Of a stretch of 36,670 nucleotides of DNA, positions 1-7,660 are shown one piece after another. Position 1 is the stretch's first letter. Each line of letters opens with the position of its first letter. The notes beneath the pieces are model-generated. The model was not told the DNA's origin. It did no database searches and was given only the letters and a program-made list of their open reading frames with translations. The DNA lies in assembly GCA_029219205.1 (NCBI GenBank), contig JAQXSY010000079.1:1-36670 (forward strand). Reading direction: 5' to 3'. Made by a program: the position numbers and the translations under genes. The DNA is from Bacillota bacterium. Lineage in GTDB: Bacteria > Bacillota > Clostridia > Oscillospirales > CAG-272.

Positions 1-2
1 TG

Positions 3-146
3 CGTTACCACGAACACGATCTTACCATCATGTATGATAAGGACGGCAGCACATACGGAGAAGGCAGAGGGCTTAAAGTTTTTGTCGACGGAGAAGAAAA
101 CGGTGCGGCGGAGAACTTAGGCTCACTTACAATAATACTAGATTGA
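3..146 (+). CDS. C-terminal end of an unidentified protein, possibly a carbohydrate-active enzyme (5'-truncated)
   Basis: An open frame enters from the left edge and ends at TGA 144-146, giving 47 residues. It has a charged start (RYHEHDLT), then a Gly-rich turn (DGSTYGEGRG), a beta-hairpin-like VFVDGEENG and a hydrophobic last strand. This reads like the beta-sandwich tail of a glycoside hydrolase or phosphorylase, but that is an impression of style, not a recognised motif. A second short open stretch in another frame follows at once (145-231), so the 3' end of this gene may be eroded. The product cannot be named from what is visible. Confidence 0.45.
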   Translation, partial: RYHEHDLTIMYDKDGSTYGEGRGLKVFVDGEENGAAENLGSLTIILD

Positions 147-243
147 AATTGTTCCAAATATTCGTGCAGGAATGATAATTGAAGCTACCTATAACGGAGA
201 AACTGATACCGTCAAAAATAACATCATTTAAAATGGAGTAAAA

Positions 244-372
244 ATGAAGCATTATTATTTATGCCCTAAATGCAAATCAAATTTTTTATTGCCCATTTGC
301 AATTATTGCGAATATGAAATACCCTATAATTTCATATACCGCTTTTGCAATAACGTTTCGTTAAAGCTTTAA
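244..372 (+). pseudogene. N-terminal zinc-ribbon piece of the methyltransferase gene, cut off by an in-frame TAA
   Basis: ATG 244 has a good ribosome binding site (GGAG at 235-238) and opens 42 codons ending at TAA 370-372. The peptide has a CPKC pair, then CNYC, which looks like a small zinc ribbon. The frame is the same as the methyltransferase frame that continues at 373. Codons 373-429 (GDKQYVGYDDIGEDFEPEV) read as a natural bridge between the two, so this appears to be one ancestral gene of about 328 codons with a single nonsense change. Whether the downstream part is still expressed from the TTG at 430 is unknown. Confidence 0.6.
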
Positions 373-429
373 GGCGATAAGCAATATGTCGGTTACGACG
401 ATATTGGAGAAGACTTTGAGCCCGAGGTT

Positions 430-1230
430 TTGTACTGGGATGTGAATAATACAGAACGGTATGGCGTATACGCTGCTTGCGGTGATCTTATATCAAAGAA
501 ATTCGGCACGGACATCAGTGTTCTTGACTTGGGTGCGGGACTTGGTACGGCTTCCATCCCGCTTGCGAAAAACGGTATATATACAATTGCCGCGGATATT
601 TCTGCCGTTATGTTAAGCACCGCAGAGAAACGGTCAAGAGGGCGTTATGATAATCTCGTTCTTGCACAAATGAACGCCCACGATCTTATGCTCCCCGACA
701 GCAGCATAGATATTGTGATTGAAAATGCAATGCTTCATCTTGTTGATGAACCCGAACTCATCATAAAAGAGATTACACGTGTTTTGAAGCCTGGCGGAAA
801 ACTTATCAGATACAGCTCTCCCGGAATGCCCGTTACAAGAGATGAGGCAGAGCAAAACAAATATTGTAATCAAGTGCTTTCCGATATAAGTGACTATTAT
901 TATAAGTATCTTGAAGAACATAATTATCAAAGTGTGGGCTTTAATATTGATTATCGAGATGTTCTTATGAAATATTTTGATGCTCCATACAATGAATCGG
1001 CGGCTGGTTTCATTGAAATATTTACTGAAAAAATGAAATTCAGGTTGCACAGGATGAAAACAGGTGCTCACTCAGACCTTCAAAAAACATCAAAAGAACT
1101 TATCAATGCCGCTTGGACAGCAACCGATCAATATGCTCGCAGGAAATACGGAAATGATTATGCTGAGATAAAAGGGTTCTCAAAATATGGCGCAGCTTTA
1201 GATATATATACCGTAAAAAGATTTATTTAG
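430..1230 (+). CDS. Class I SAM-dependent methyltransferase, catalytic part of an interrupted gene
   Basis: This 266-codon frame carries a Rossmann-fold methyltransferase. The SAM-binding glycine loop is LDLGAGLGTASIPLAKNG (about residues 35-52), the acidic end of strand 2 is AADIS, a strand-4 segment is VIENAMLHLVD, and the post-strand motif is VLKPGG. The C-terminal half is helical and rich in aromatic and charged residues, as in substrate-binding caps. The methyl acceptor cannot be told. The only start in this piece is TTG 430, with no clear ribosome binding site. The same frame extends upstream to ATG 244 but is broken by TAA 370-372. The gene is therefore probably a pseudogene, unless the stop is a sequencing error, is read through, or is by-passed by restart at 430. 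Confidence 0.65.
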   Translation: MYWDVNNTERYGVYAACGDLISKKFGTDISVLDLGAGLGTASIPLAKNGIYTIAADISAVMLSTAEKRSRGRYDNLVLAQMNAHDLMLPDSSIDIVIENAMLHLVDEPELIIKEITRVLKPGGKLIRYSSPGMPVTRDEAEQNKYCNQVLSDISDYYYKYLEEHNYQSVGFNIDYRDVLMKYFDAPYNESAAGFIEIFTEKMKFRLHRMKTGAHSDLQKTSKELINAAWTATDQYARRKYGNDYAEIKGFSKYGAALDIYTVKRFI

Positions 1231-1234
1231 TCTG

Positions 1235-1294
1235 CAAAAAAAATGAAACACCTATTGGTTCTAAACCCATTTGGTTCGGACAGCAATAGGTGTT
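1235..1294 (-). terminator. Candidate terminator of the GH36 gene
   Basis: A perfect 11-bp inverted repeat (1247-1257 with 1284-1294) is followed, reading the minus strand, by a T-run at 1243-1235. It lies about 150 bp beyond the stop of the minus-strand alpha-galactosidase. The loop is long (26 nt), which weakens the call. It also lies just after the plus-strand methyltransferase stop, so it could act in both directions. Confidence 0.4.
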
Positions 1295-1443
1295 ACTCCA
1301 ACCCTTTTGCAGAAGGTTTTATGAAAATACGCTTTATCAAAAAACCAAGTTCGTAGGATATTTCCTTACAACTTCAAAAAGCAAGCTTTGCACAGCAGAG
1401 GTATGACAAAACGCCGAGGAAAGTTTTCCGCTGTGAGATGACC

Positions 1444-3168
1444 TTACCCGATACGTATCATTCCGGCAATTGGAACGTCGATTTCACAGAGCGCTCCGTG
1501 GACTGTTCCATTTGAAATCGTCTCTCCCATACAGTTGAGAACGGTGTATGCCTTTTGGTCGGCGGATTTGATGATAAGACCGGTGTTATTTGATGAATTT
1601 ATCGCTACTGTCTCAGTGTAGGGGCTGCAATTGACAACGGTGTCGGAAAAGCAAGTGAAAATCGCGGTATTGTCTTTTTCGCTCCACACTTTACTGTAAG
1701 CACTTTCTGGTGCTGACGCCATCAGCTTGCCGTTTATGAGAATATCTCTGTTTTCTCTCCAGAAAGACAGGTAAAATGCGAGCATTTTTTTTTGCTCGTC
1801 CGACAGTTTGGCGATTTTTACCGAAATTTGAGGAACGCTGTATAGTGCGGCAATAAACTGAAGTGCAGCACTTTGCACCGTATCGTCATAGTTCCACATG
1901 AGCATATCGGAGTGAACCGCTGTTTTACCCGAGGTAAATCTGAGATCGACCACTCCAAGTCGGTTTTTAATTGAATCGTTCGGGCAATCGCCAACGCGGA
2001 GAATATTGCCGTATTTTCTGATTGCGGGACCGACATACGACTGCCGAAATTCGATAAGGACATCCGGATTTATCGTCTTGAGGACACTTGTAATCTCCTT
2101 GAGCAGGGCGTCTATGGCATCTTCAAGAGAAGCAAAGTCGCGTCGCTCATCGTATTCAAGCGATTTTCCGTAAAGCACAAATGAATCGATGAAGTCAAGC
2201 TTAAGTCCGTCAAATCCCCATTCTCTCAGTGCCTTGGCGTAGATATTTACAAGAAATTCTCTGACTTCCTTGTAACGGGGGTCAAGAGAAAAAAACTTTG
2301 AGCCGTCACCCGATCCGTCAAGCAACATATCTTTGAAATGCTCATAACTCTCAACGTCCTTTCCGACAAAGGGAACGGAAAACCAAAGCATTATCTTCAT
2401 GCCGGTTTCGTGTACGCGAGAGACGAATTCCCTCATATTGGGAATCTTTGTCGAGGCAACCTTCCAGTCTCCGCAGAACTGATAACCTCTGTTATTATCA
2501 TCGGTTTGCCAACCGTCATCGACGATTACGGTATCCATGCCTATTGCCTTGGAAAGTCTACATTCCTTGATAATATCATCAACATCAAGCTGTTGATGAT
2601 AACTGTACCAAAGAGAATTCATAGGAAGTTTCGCGTGCTCAGGGATGTAAGCCGGCTTGTATCCACACTCGTTTTCCCACCAAGAAACAATGTCGTATAT
2701 ACTGTCATAGTAGGGAATGGAGCGAGTGTCAATTCTGACTGTCGCGGTGTATTCCTTCAACGGAGCGACTTTAACCGTAAAGAAGGCAATGTCAATATCG
2801 ATACATGCGGTTTCTTCACAAACACCCGAGCTTATGAACGTGGGAGTTATGGCATCCGAAACGGCAATTGTCGTTCTGTTTTTGCCGTCAAGAGAAATAA
2901 GAGATTGGATTGGCATAAAGGACGCCAACCTTGAATTTGTTTTGCGCTTTGACCAATCGACTCCTAAGCTTCTGTTAAATGAAAGGGACGGACTCCACAC
3001 AGAATACATTTCAATATTGGGGATACTGAAAGAGATAGTGAATTGCTCGGGGATTTCTTCTCTGTCAAAAATCATTTTCACGTCAAACGTAAGTATTCCA
3101 TCATTTTCACGCAAAGCGTCGATGCTAATTTCGGCATTAGGGCTTCCGCCCTTGATTTTCAAACCCAT
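1444..3168 (-). CDS. Alpha-galactosidase, glycoside hydrolase family 36 (clan GH-D)
   Basis: A 574-residue protein without signal peptide, so probably cytoplasmic, removing terminal alpha-linked galactose from imported oligosaccharides. Residues 1-150 form a beta-rich N-terminal domain. The (beta/alpha)8 barrel starts near 175, with IVDDGWQTDD (215-224) ending strand 1, LWFSVPFVG (261-269), and FDGLKLDFIDSF (319-330), whose Asp325 is the predicted nucleophile. RVGDCPND (391-398) supplies the likely acid/base Asp394. A small beta domain closes the protein. AGGAG lies just before the ATG. It stands alone, with its own candidate promoter and terminator and no transporter beside it. The family is clear; the substrate is inferred, since related enzymes differ in chain length and linkage preference. 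Confidence 0.85.
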   Translation of the reverse strand: MGLKIKGGSPNAEISIDALRENDGILTFDVKMIFDREEIPEQFTISFSIPNIEMYSVWSPSLSFNRSLGVDWSKRKTNSRLASFMPIQSLISLDGKNRTTIAVSDAITPTFISSGVCEETACIDIDIAFFTVKVAPLKEYTATVRIDTRSIPYYDSIYDIVSWWENECGYKPAYIPEHAKLPMNSLWYSYHQQLDVDDIIKECRLSKAIGMDTVIVDDGWQTDDNNRGYQFCGDWKVASTKIPNMREFVSRVHETGMKIMLWFSVPFVGKDVESYEHFKDMLLDGSGDGSKFFSLDPRYKEVREFLVNIYAKALREWGFDGLKLDFIDSFVLYGKSLEYDERRDFASLEDAIDALLKEITSVLKTINPDVLIEFRQSYVGPAIRKYGNILRVGDCPNDSIKNRLGVVDLRFTSGKTAVHSDMLMWNYDDTVQSAALQFIAALYSVPQISVKIAKLSDEQKKMLAFYLSFWRENRDILINGKLMASAPESAYSKVWSEKDNTAIFTCFSDTVVNCSPYTETVAINSSNNTGLIIKSADQKAYTVLNCMGETISNGTVHGALCEIDVPIAGMIRIG

Positions 3169-3249
3169 TGGTAATCTCCTGATTTAGAAAGATTTTGTAT
3201 TTTTTCACTTAAACTTTTATAAGGTGCTGACCGTATTATAATAATAATT

Positions 3250-3278
3250 AATATAACATGAAAAGCAAAATAATACAA
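3250..3278 (-). promoter_or_regulatory. Candidate promoter of the GH36 gene
   Basis: Reading the minus strand, TTGTAT (3278-3273) and TATATT (3255-3250) are 17 bp apart, about 80 bp before the start codon. The region is very A+T-rich, so chance matches are likely. Another TATAAT-like box lies a little closer to the gene. Confidence 0.35.
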
Positions 3279-3603
3279 TGTCGAAATAGTAAAGTATAAA
3301 AATATTCAAAAAGGTGAATAGATCCGGCTTTTGAACACCATAATGCGGAGTCAAAGGCAGGATTATTTTTTCCGGCCTTACAGCCCAGCCGAGAACCTCG
3401 ACACGCAATTTGCGTAGTTGGGGGCCCTTCTTTTTTGCGGTTTTTCTCTCACGTTTCAAATCCGTTGTAAGCACCCGCACCATTTCGAAAAACCGTTTTC
3501 GTAGGGTGCGGATTTTGTTTTGTATTTTTTTATTCACGCATTGATTTTTACTTACACTACTTTTTTTAAACTACTGGTTAATATATTGTTTCCTGACAAT
3601 ACC
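3279..3603. other. Intergenic stretch with small hairpins, no gene supported
   Basis: The 500-bp gap between the GH36 gene and the XRE regulator holds no convincing coding frame. It contains a small TATTCA/TGAATA hairpin near 3301-3318, an acgcaa/ttgcgt hairpin near 3400-3412 and the stronger hairpin listed separately at 3475-3511. Some parts are G+C-richer than their surroundings, as if a short element or remnant sits here, but nothing is recognisable. Confidence 0.4.
3475..3522 (+). terminator. Terminator-like hairpin with T-rich tail, no obvious upstream gene
   Basis: CCGCACC (3475-3481) pairs with GGTGCGG (3505-3511), and the inner TTCGAAAA/TTTTCG segments extend the stem. The tail ATTTTGTTTTGTATTTTTTT follows. 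It looks like a plus-strand intrinsic terminator, yet no plus-strand gene precedes it. It may be left from a lost gene, or belong to a small RNA in the gap. Confidence 0.4.
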
Positions 3604-3631
3604 TTTACTGCACAGATTTTTATGATATACT
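3604..3631 (+). promoter_or_regulatory. Candidate promoter of the XRE regulator gene
   Basis: TTTACT (3604-3609) and TATACT (3626-3631) are 16 bp apart, and a TGA triplet before the -10 box gives an extended -10. The start codon is about 50 bp downstream. Confidence 0.5.
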
Positions 3632-3682
3632 GTAAACAGAAGCAGACGTCGGCTTACTTTTGCTTATAATGGAGGTATGATT

Positions 3683-4759
3683 ATGGAAATGACTATCGGC
3701 GCAAATATCAAACGTTTACGCACAGCAAAGAATATCACACAGGAACAGCTTTCCGTTGCAATGAATGTGACATGTGCGGCGGTCAGTAAATGGGAGCGCG
3801 GCGAGACATATCCCGACATTACGCTTCTGCAGCCGTTGGCGTACTACTTTGGAGTAACTCTTGACGAGCTTATGGGATACGATCAGGAAAAAGTACAAGC
3901 CGAGATTGACGATGCTATTGCACTTTACATGAAGCATTTTAAAAGTGATTATAAGAAGGCACGCGAGATCATCGTCAAGGCATACCGCGATTATCCCGAC
4001 AATTACCGGATTATGCACTACTATATGTGGAACATTGGCCAAGACATGGCTGACAACGATCCAACTGTTTTGATTGCGCATAAGGATGAATTTCTTGCAA
4101 TATGCGAAAAAATACTTGAAGGATGTAAGGAAGAAGCTCTGCGCCTCGGCGCATGGAATATGCGTGCAAAAATTCTCCATGCGGAAGGAAAGACGGAGGA
4201 AGCATTGGAAATATACAAAACCAAGTTTGCGGACTGGTACAGTACAAGTGAGCAAAAGACTGAGCAGCTTTTCGCAAAAGATACAAGTGAATATTACTTC
4301 TACGTTCAAAAAAATATGTACGAGCTTGTAGATTTTGCGGCAGATAAGCTTGGAAGCACCGTGTTCTTTAATGCATCGCTTTCCATGGAGGAAAAGACAG
4401 CACGCGCATTACACTACGGCGATCTGTTGCTGAGTGCATTTGAAGAAACCGGAGAAGCATTCTTCCTTTTGCTTGCAAAGTCCTTCCTTGGAAGAACGGA
4501 AAACGATCTTTGCTGCCGCGGCGGAACCGATGATCAGGTGATAGCGGTTATGGATAAAAATCTGTACGCAACGAAAAAGCTCGAAGAACTCAGAGCGATA
4601 AATGAGCCTTTGAACCGTTTGTTTGATTGTCATTTTGCAGAAGTTCGGAATAATCTGCTTGAATGGAATCTGAATTGCCGCTCAAACGCTGCCTCCGGAA
4701 GACGCGCGGAACTTTTAAAAAATCCCGTCTATATATCTGTTTTGGATAAATACAGATAA
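3683..4759 (+). CDS. XRE-family transcriptional regulator with a helical-repeat C-terminal domain
   Basis: A 358-residue protein. Residues 5-62 are a Cro/C1-type helix-turn-helix: IGANIKRLRTAKNITQEQLS, then VSKWERGETYPDITLL as recognition helix and following turn, and FGVTLDELMGYD as closing helix. Residues 80-350 are helix-rich with TPR-like spacing (ALRLGAWNMRAKILHAEGKTEEALEIYK is split here only by style), as in regulators that sense a peptide or protein partner. The ligand is unknown. GGAGG at 3671-3675 is 7 nt before ATG 3683 and only 1 nt before ATG 3677, so 3683 is preferred. The gene is a single unit with its own promoter and a strong terminator. Its targets are probably elsewhere. 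Confidence 0.8.
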   Translation: MEMTIGANIKRLRTAKNITQEQLSVAMNVTCAAVSKWERGETYPDITLLQPLAYYFGVTLDELMGYDQEKVQAEIDDAIALYMKHFKSDYKKAREIIVKAYRDYPDNYRIMHYYMWNIGQDMADNDPTVLIAHKDEFLAICEKILEGCKEEALRLGAWNMRAKILHAEGKTEEALEIYKTKFADWYSTSEQKTEQLFAKDTSEYYFYVQKNMYELVDFAADKLGSTVFFNASLSMEEKTARALHYGDLLLSAFEETGEAFFLLLAKSFLGRTENDLCCRGGTDDQVIAVMDKNLYATKKLEELRAINEPLNRLFDCHFAEVRNNLLEWNLNCRSNAASGRRAELLKNPVYISVLDKYR

Positions 4760-4831
4760 TGTCGTTGCCTCTATACTCCACGTTAGGGAGGATGTTTTCT
4801 AGCCGACAAGCAGTTAAACATTTATAAATAA

Positions 4832-4876
4832 AAAAGACGCGTCACTTCCAAAATCGGAAAAGACGCGTCTTTTATT
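4832..4876 (+). terminator. Strong intrinsic terminator of the XRE regulator gene
   Basis: A perfect 12-bp stem (AAAAGACGCGTC at 4832-4843 with its complement at 4862-4873), with a further TTCC/GGAA pairing inside the loop, ends in a T-run. The A-run on the other side could let it work in both directions. Confidence 0.85.
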
Positions 4877-4993
4877 GCACGCTTGAATTTATTGTTTATA
4901 CCATGAAATATGATAGTTTTGAAAATCGGCTTGTGACGACGGCTTCGCCGGCGAGGAAGTCTTATTCGAACTTTATATATATCGTTTAAGTGC

Positions 4994-5022
4994 TTGACAC
5001 ATTTTTTCTGCCATGATATAAT
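4994..5022 (+). promoter_or_regulatory. Consensus sigma-A promoter of the acetyltransferase gene
   Basis: TTGACA (4994-4999) and TATAAT (5017-5022) are both perfect, 17 bp apart, with an extended -10 TG at 5014-5015. Transcription would begin about 20 bp before the start codon, leaving a very short leader. Confidence 0.85.
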
Positions 5023-5048
5023 ATGAAAAAACTTCAGAGAAGTGGTAT

Positions 5049-5696
5049 ATGCTTATGAAAGAAGAAGATAAGATCAGGGCAGGCATACTGTTTTGTCCCG
5101 GAGATCCGGAGCTGAAAGCGATAAAGTTAAGGACGCACAATCTAAACGTTGATTACAACTGTACGCATGAAGATGAGACGGAGAAGCGTGCAGCTATCCT
5201 TTCGGAGATTATCGGAGAGTTCGGAGAAGGCGGCTTCATACAGGGTCCTATCGCGTTTCATTACGGAAAACATACAAAGATCGGGAAAAAATTTTTCGGC
5301 AATTTCAATCTGACCATACAGGACGACGCCGAGGTCACAATAGGTGACAACTGCAATTTCGGACCTAACGTAACGATAGTTACGCCTATTCATCCCATGC
5401 TGCCGGACGAACGCCGCGAAATGCTTGCGCCGAACGGTGAGAAGAAGCGGTTTTGTTACGCAAAGCCTGTTCATATCGGAAACGACTGTTGGTTCGGCGC
5501 GTCGGTAACTGTTTGTCCCGGCGTAACGATAGGCGATAACTGCGTTATCGGAGCCGGAAGCGTTGTAACAAGAGATATTCCTCCGAACAGCTTTGCCGCC
5601 GGAGTTCCGTGCAGGGTTATACGAGAAATAACAGAGGCCGACAGCATGGAAAACAAGCCGGAAATACTTGCGGACAACAAAGTTATACGTGAATAA
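5049..5696 (+). CDS. Sugar O-acetyltransferase of the LacA/maltose acetyltransferase family
   Basis: A 215-residue cytoplasmic enzyme that moves the acetyl group of acetyl-CoA to a hydroxyl of a sugar. Residues 1-60 are the helical maltose-acetyltransferase N-domain. The rest is a left-handed beta-helix of hexapeptide repeats (VTIGDNCNFGPNVTIVTPIH, VHIGNDCWFGASV, VTIGDNCVIGAGSVVTRDIP). His115 in TPIHPM is the expected catalytic base. The end AAGVPCRVIREI is typical of the family. ATG 5049 and ATG 5055 are both possible starts; the ribosome binding site (AGAAGTGG) is weak. The gene is monocistronic with a perfect promoter, so it may be strongly expressed. The physiological acceptor is not known for most of this family; detoxifying excess sugars is one idea. 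Confidence 0.85.
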   Translation: MLMKEEDKIRAGILFCPGDPELKAIKLRTHNLNVDYNCTHEDETEKRAAILSEIIGEFGEGGFIQGPIAFHYGKHTKIGKKFFGNFNLTIQDDAEVTIGDNCNFGPNVTIVTPIHPMLPDERREMLAPNGEKKRFCYAKPVHIGNDCWFGASVTVCPGVTIGDNCVIGAGSVVTRDIPPNSFAAGVPCRVIREITEADSMENKPEILADNKVIRE

Positions 5697-5729
5697 GAGA
5701 AAAACACAAAATTATCAATAAAAACACTT

Positions 5730-5759
5730 AAGGCGCCGCAGCAATGCGGCGCCTTTTAA
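5730..5759. terminator. Intrinsic terminator between two convergent genes
   Basis: An 11-bp G+C-rich stem (5730-5740 with 5745-5755) with a GCAA tetraloop is followed by a short T-run. It lies between the plus-strand acetyltransferase and the minus-strand phospholipase and can serve both, though the T-run on the minus side is poorer. Confidence 0.85.
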
Positions 5760-5775
5760 ATATTCCCTTGATAAG

Positions 5776-6633
5776 TTATGTATTGATAAATTCTTCGATT
5801 TCAGAAATTTTTGAAGCGGCCGTTTCTCTCCCTATGTCATAGATTTCCTTCAGCTTGTCCGGGTTTTTTTCGACTTTTCCTATCTGTAACTTTTCTTTTG
5901 GACGAATTACGATTATTTTTCCCTGTTTTTCCTGTTCTTCAATGTAAGCAAGCGTTTGGTTATAGACAAGATGACGTTTTTTCATTGTTTCTAAAAGCTT
6001 TGGGTACTTCCTGTATTTTATCCGTATAAGGGGCATAAGACTGTTCAGCTTTTTCTGATAGTGTTCAGGCTGGGTAAGAACGACAACATTTTTATCATAC
6101 CCTATTTCTTCAAAGTATTTAACCGGTATAGAGTCGGCAATTCCGCCGTCAAGCAGCTTTTGACCGTCTATTTCCACGATTTGCGATACTATCGGCATTG
6201 AAGCAGAAGCCCGAATCCAATCAAAACAGTGATCGTTTTTTCCGCCGTAGTTGTGATATACGGCTTTCCCTGTTTCAATGTCAGTGCATACAACATAAAA
6301 ATCCATCGGATTGCTCTGATAGGCGTCAAAATCGAACACATCGTATTTCAGAGGAACTTCACCGTAAGCAAAATCCGTATTGAAGATATTTCCGGTTTTT
6401 ATAAGACTTCCGATTCCTGAATATCTTTTGTCATTGCAAAACTTCATATTGTAACGAATGGCTCTTCCGATCTGTTTTGATTTATAGTTACAGCCGAAAG
6501 CAGCACCGGCAGAAACGCCTATTATGCCGTCGTAATCTATTCCGTTCTCCATCATCACATCTATGACGCCGGCGGTAAACATTCCCCGCATAGCTCCGCC
6601 TTCTAATACCAAGCCTTTTTTCAATTTATTCAC
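5776..6633 (-). CDS. Patatin-like phospholipase (NTE/RssA type)
   Basis: A 285-residue serine lipid hydrolase with a Ser-Asp dyad. The oxyanion-hole loop is LEGGAMRGMF (residues 10-19), the nucleophile elbow is GVSAG with Ser41, and the catalytic Asp162 is in LLDGGIADSIP. The middle sequence and the lysine-rich C-terminal region match small bacterial patatins, which remove acyl chains from membrane phospholipids. No signal peptide is seen, so it likely acts on the inner face of the membrane. Its start overlaps the end of the TetR gene by 8 bp, so the two are translated from one message. This suggests the regulator responds to something tied to lipid or membrane state, which is inference. The substrate is unknown. 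Confidence 0.85.
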   Translation of the reverse strand: MNKLKKGLVLEGGAMRGMFTAGVIDVMMENGIDYDGIIGVSAGAAFGCNYKSKQIGRAIRYNMKFCNDKRYSGIGSLIKTGNIFNTDFAYGEVPLKYDVFDFDAYQSNPMDFYVVCTDIETGKAVYHNYGGKNDHCFDWIRASASMPIVSQIVEIDGQKLLDGGIADSIPVKYFEEIGYDKNVVVLTQPEHYQKKLNSLMPLIRIKYRKYPKLLETMKKRHLVYNQTLAYIEEQEKQGKIIVIRPKEKLQIGKVEKNPDKLKEIYDIGRETAASKISEIEEFINT

Positions 6634-7147
6634 TTCTTTCTTTCAAAAACCGATTCCGCGTCTGAACAAACAGCATAGCCATCTCTTCCGGCGTTTCCTG
6701 CATGCCTCTTTTAAACCATTCTTCTATCCAGCCATAGAGTCCGTGGGAAAAGAATGCGGAAAAATAGGCTGTGTTGTTGTCCTGTTCCGGCTTTGCGCCG
6801 CAAGAGTCCTTAACGCTTTGCAAGCTGATATGGGCAAGTCCCTGTTTATAAAGCAATATGCTTAATTCTTTGTTTTTGCGGTAATGTTCAAATATAGCCT
6901 GCACAAGCTCAATTGAAGTTGTTCCTTTGTATTCCGCCCGCCATTTTTCAATCAGGGTGTGTAAATATTTTTTGATAACATCCTCTTTACTTTCAAAATT
7001 GCGGTAAAAAGACGCTCTGCCAACGCCCGCCCGATTTGTAAGCTCCGTAATTGAAATTGAGTCAAACGATTGCTTTTCCATCATATTCAGCAACGCGGTT
7101 GTGATGCACTCTATGACAAAAGCGTTTGCTTCCTGTTTCTTGTTCAT
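6626..7147 (-). CDS. TetR/AcrR-family transcriptional regulator
   Basis: A 173-residue regulator. Residues 10-58 form the TetR DNA-binding domain: FIECITTALLNMM-like first helix, then SISITELTNRAGVGRASFYR as helix-turn-helix and NFESKEDVIKKYL as the usual link to helix 4. The remaining helices would bind a small hydrophobic ligand and form the dimer. It is the first gene of a two-gene unit with the patatin-like phospholipase. A perfect 16-bp palindrome covers its -10 box, so it very probably represses itself and the phospholipase. The ligand cannot be told from sequence. The ribosome binding site is AAAGGAGA, shortly before the ATG. Confidence 0.85.
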   Translation of the reverse strand: MNKKQEANAFVIECITTALLNMMEKQSFDSISITELTNRAGVGRASFYRNFESKEDVIKKYLHTLIEKWRAEYKGTTSIELVQAIFEHYRKNKELSILLYKQGLAHISLQSVKDSCGAKPEQDNNTAYFSAFFSHGLYGWIEEWFKRGMQETPEEMAMLFVQTRNRFLKERSE

Positions 7148-7210
7148 ATGAAAAAAACCGTCTCCTTTGTTTCACCCGTTATGATATATATTGATTTATC
7201 ACAAAGGATA

Positions 7211-7246
7211 TGATACAATTGTATCACATCGGCAAGCCTTTTTCAA
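7211..7246 (-). promoter_or_regulatory. Promoter with overlapping palindromic operator for the TetR-patatin unit
   Basis: On the minus strand, TTGAAA (7246-7241) and TACAAT (7223-7218) are 17 bp apart with a TG one base before the -10 box. The perfect palindrome TGATACAATTGTATCA (7211-7226) contains the whole -10 box. A dimeric TetR repressor bound here would block RNA polymerase. The palindrome and boxes are seen directly; binding by the neighbouring TetR is inferred from position. Confidence 0.75.
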
Positions 7247-7660
7247 GGCTTAGTCAAAGGAACTTTTCTCCCGCCGTTCTTTTGAGGGATTATTCTGATT
7301 TTGATTAAATAAGTGATTTTAAAGTAATAGCAAGAGCTTTTGTTGGATAAACGGGTTTCTTAAAAATTCGGCGGCTTTGATGCGGATACTGTTCATCCGA
7401 CCAACACGTTCATTTGATTTTCTGCTTTGAGTGTTTTTGCCGCGCACCCGCGCTCTGCCGTCTTTTTTACACTCCGATAGGCCGATTTTTTCATTTTGGA
7501 GTTATATATGCCGCCATAAATACAAAAAAGGCAGTGAAAAAGAGGAAGAGTGTAAAAACTTCTCTCAATTTTCTTGCCTTTTGCAATGCCCGCGCCTTTA
7601 AATTTTTGTCCTTAAGGGCGATGCATTTGCGGATATGTTTTTTTAATTTAGAAATACGGT
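7247..7660. other. Noncoding gap between the TetR promoter and the end of kdpE
   Basis: No gene with a credible start is found in these 414 bp. The right half holds the long imperfect hairpin listed at 7524-7583. A minus-strand frame (7655-7491) encodes a basic stretch followed by a hydrophobic helix but lacks a start codon with a ribosome binding site, so it is not called as a gene. Confidence 0.4.
7524..7583 (-). terminator. Candidate terminator of the trk-kdp operon
   Basis: Reading the minus strand, AAAGGCA (7582-7576) can pair with TGCCTTT (7534-7528). Inner GAGAGAAG and CTTCCTC tracts also pair imperfectly, and a T-run follows. It lies 80-140 bp beyond the kdpE stop. The stem has mismatches and a long loop, so strength is uncertain. 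Confidence 0.4.

Noticed and set aside
3217..3537. Minus-strand frame of 106 codons with a basic first half
   Set aside because: Starts at GTG inside a terminator-like hairpin with no ribosome binding site, and the last third is a low-complexity A+T-rich hydrophobic run. Not supported as a gene.
7491..7655. Minus-strand frame coding a basic helix and a hydrophobic segment (FTLFLFFTAFFVFMAAYI)
   Set aside because: Looks protein-like and lies after kdpE, but has no ATG, GTG or TTG start near its front with a ribosome binding site, and covers the likely operon terminator. Could be a remnant.
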